Source of the DNA: Erysipelotrichaceae bacterium
Lineage (GTDB): Bacteria > Bacillota_I > Bacilli_A > Erysipelotrichales > Coprobacillaceae
DNA: 6,006 bases
Assembly: GCA_018365815.1 (NCBI GenBank)
Contig: JAGZJH010000061.1
Coordinates: forward strand, 1 to 6,006
Direction: 5' to 3'
In this document: piece by piece, positions 5,589 through 6,006 of the stretch
How the letters are laid out: every line of letters begins with the position of its first letter
Position numbering within the stretch: position 1 is the first letter of the stretch
Made by a program: the position numbers and the translations under genes
The notes under the pieces: generated by a model
Database searches by the model: none
Told to the model about the DNA's origin: nothing
The model's input: only the letters and a program-made list of their open reading frames with translations

Positions 5589-6006
5589 TGTCAACACTAA
5601 ATTAGACAAATTTTATGAGAACATACAATATTCTACTGGAGACTTATAATTTAATGATCCATGAATCCTAATGTTATTGTATCAATTTATATCATCGATC
5701 ATTTGATTTTTAAATTCATTTCCTCTGTCTGTATGGAATATATTAATTTTTCGTAAATCATATCGTATAGTGCTAAATGCTTTTTTTACTATGGATGCAT
5801 TTTTATTTTTGCTTGCTGTATAGCCTACAATTTCTCAATTATATAGGTCAATGATGGTACATATATAATTCCATTTACCATCAACATTTACATAAGTTAA
5901 ATCGCTCACAATGACATTCATTCTTTCCTTTTGCTTAAAGTTTCTATTGAGTTCATTTTTAATTAGATCGTTATTACATGTTGGTTTATGTAATTTAAAT
6001 TACTTT
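5589..6006 (-). mobile_element. Degenerate IS3/IS150-type insertion element, 3' part
   Basis: The region carries the 3' half of an IS3-family transposase gene on the minus strand, running past the window's right edge. The inferred outer end is TGTCAACACTAAATTAGACA, from 5589, between the transposase stop and the surface-protein promoter. TGT...-type ends are usual for this family, but the partner end is outside the window and was not compared. Several stops and a deletion in the transposase show that the copy cannot move by itself. Confidence 0.75.
5613..6006 (-). pseudogene. Broken IS3-family transposase OrfB (DDE integrase core)
   Basis: The minus strand encodes the C-terminal part of an IS150-like OrfB. 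It contains VIVSDLTYVNVDGKWNYIC with the first catalytic aspartate (codon 5901-5903), then EIVGYTASKNK, FHTDRGNEFKNQMIDD with the second aspartate (5727-5729), and then YNNIRIHGSLNYKSPVEY near the C-terminus. Stops interrupt the frame at 6000-6002 (TAA, where relatives often have Q before FKxHK), 5835-5837 (TGA, expected R in NREI) and 5682-5684 (TGA, expected W in NWYNN). About 50-60 residues normally lying between FKNQxID and the NWYNN motif are absent, including the third catalytic residue (Glu). The enzyme is therefore inactive. Family assignment is from recognised motifs. Confidence 0.88.

Noticed and set aside
138..6002. TGA read as tryptophan (alternative genetic code), because several in-frame TGAs fall at expected W positions
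   Set aside because: The permease has TAA and TAG lesions too, one TGA falls at an expected arginine (5835-5837), intact segments use TGG for tryptophan, and the 847-residue gene contains no internal TGA. Simple decay explains all of them.

Overview
The window is very AT-rich DNA with strong AGGAGG-type ribosome binding sites, AT-rich hairpin terminators, a sortase-anchored surface protein and a BceB-type permease. This points to a low-GC Gram-positive host (Bacillota). Erysipelotrichia or a related gut lineage is my guess from overall resemblance, and it is not proven. The window looks like decayed accessory DNA around one large intact gene.

Layout. (1) Positions 1-83 hold an imperfect hairpin and a possible minus-strand coding fragment. 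(2) Positions 84-2035 (+) are one BceB/FtsX-family ABC transporter permease. It is complete in its ten membrane segments but broken by two in-frame stops and one frameshift, and its start is missing. (3) Positions 2039-2177 (+) hold a small frameshifted lipoprotein-like gene right behind the permease, with a good ribosome binding site. (4) Positions 2190-2601 (-) hold two small genes four bases apart. One encodes a roughly 78-residue protein of unknown function, and the other a 56-codon single-span membrane protein with one in-frame TGA. (5) Positions 2594-2856 (+) hold a broken, unrecognised gene lying head-to-head with the previous pair. (6) Positions 2877-2907 form a clear bidirectional terminator. 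(7) Positions 2920-5463 (-) encode an intact 847-residue secreted, wall-anchored protein: signal peptide, beta-helix-like repeats, three Ig-like domains and an NPETG sorting signal. It has its own promoter, a leader hairpin and a strong ribosome binding site. (8) Positions 5589-6006 (-) are the end of a degenerate IS3/IS150-type element whose transposase has stops and an internal deletion, running off the window.

How the parts fit. The permease would normally work with an ATPase (BceA type) and a two-component system in antimicrobial-peptide sensing and detoxification, but none of those partners is in the window and the permease as read cannot be made in one piece. The surface protein is probably an adhesin or matrix-like protein and is the only gene here that looks fully functional. 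I see no CRISPR array, tRNA, rRNA or phage module, and no convincing new multi-gene system. The most notable signals are the clustered gene decay, two small genes or gene remnants hidden by stops or frameshifts, and the non-canonical sorting motif.
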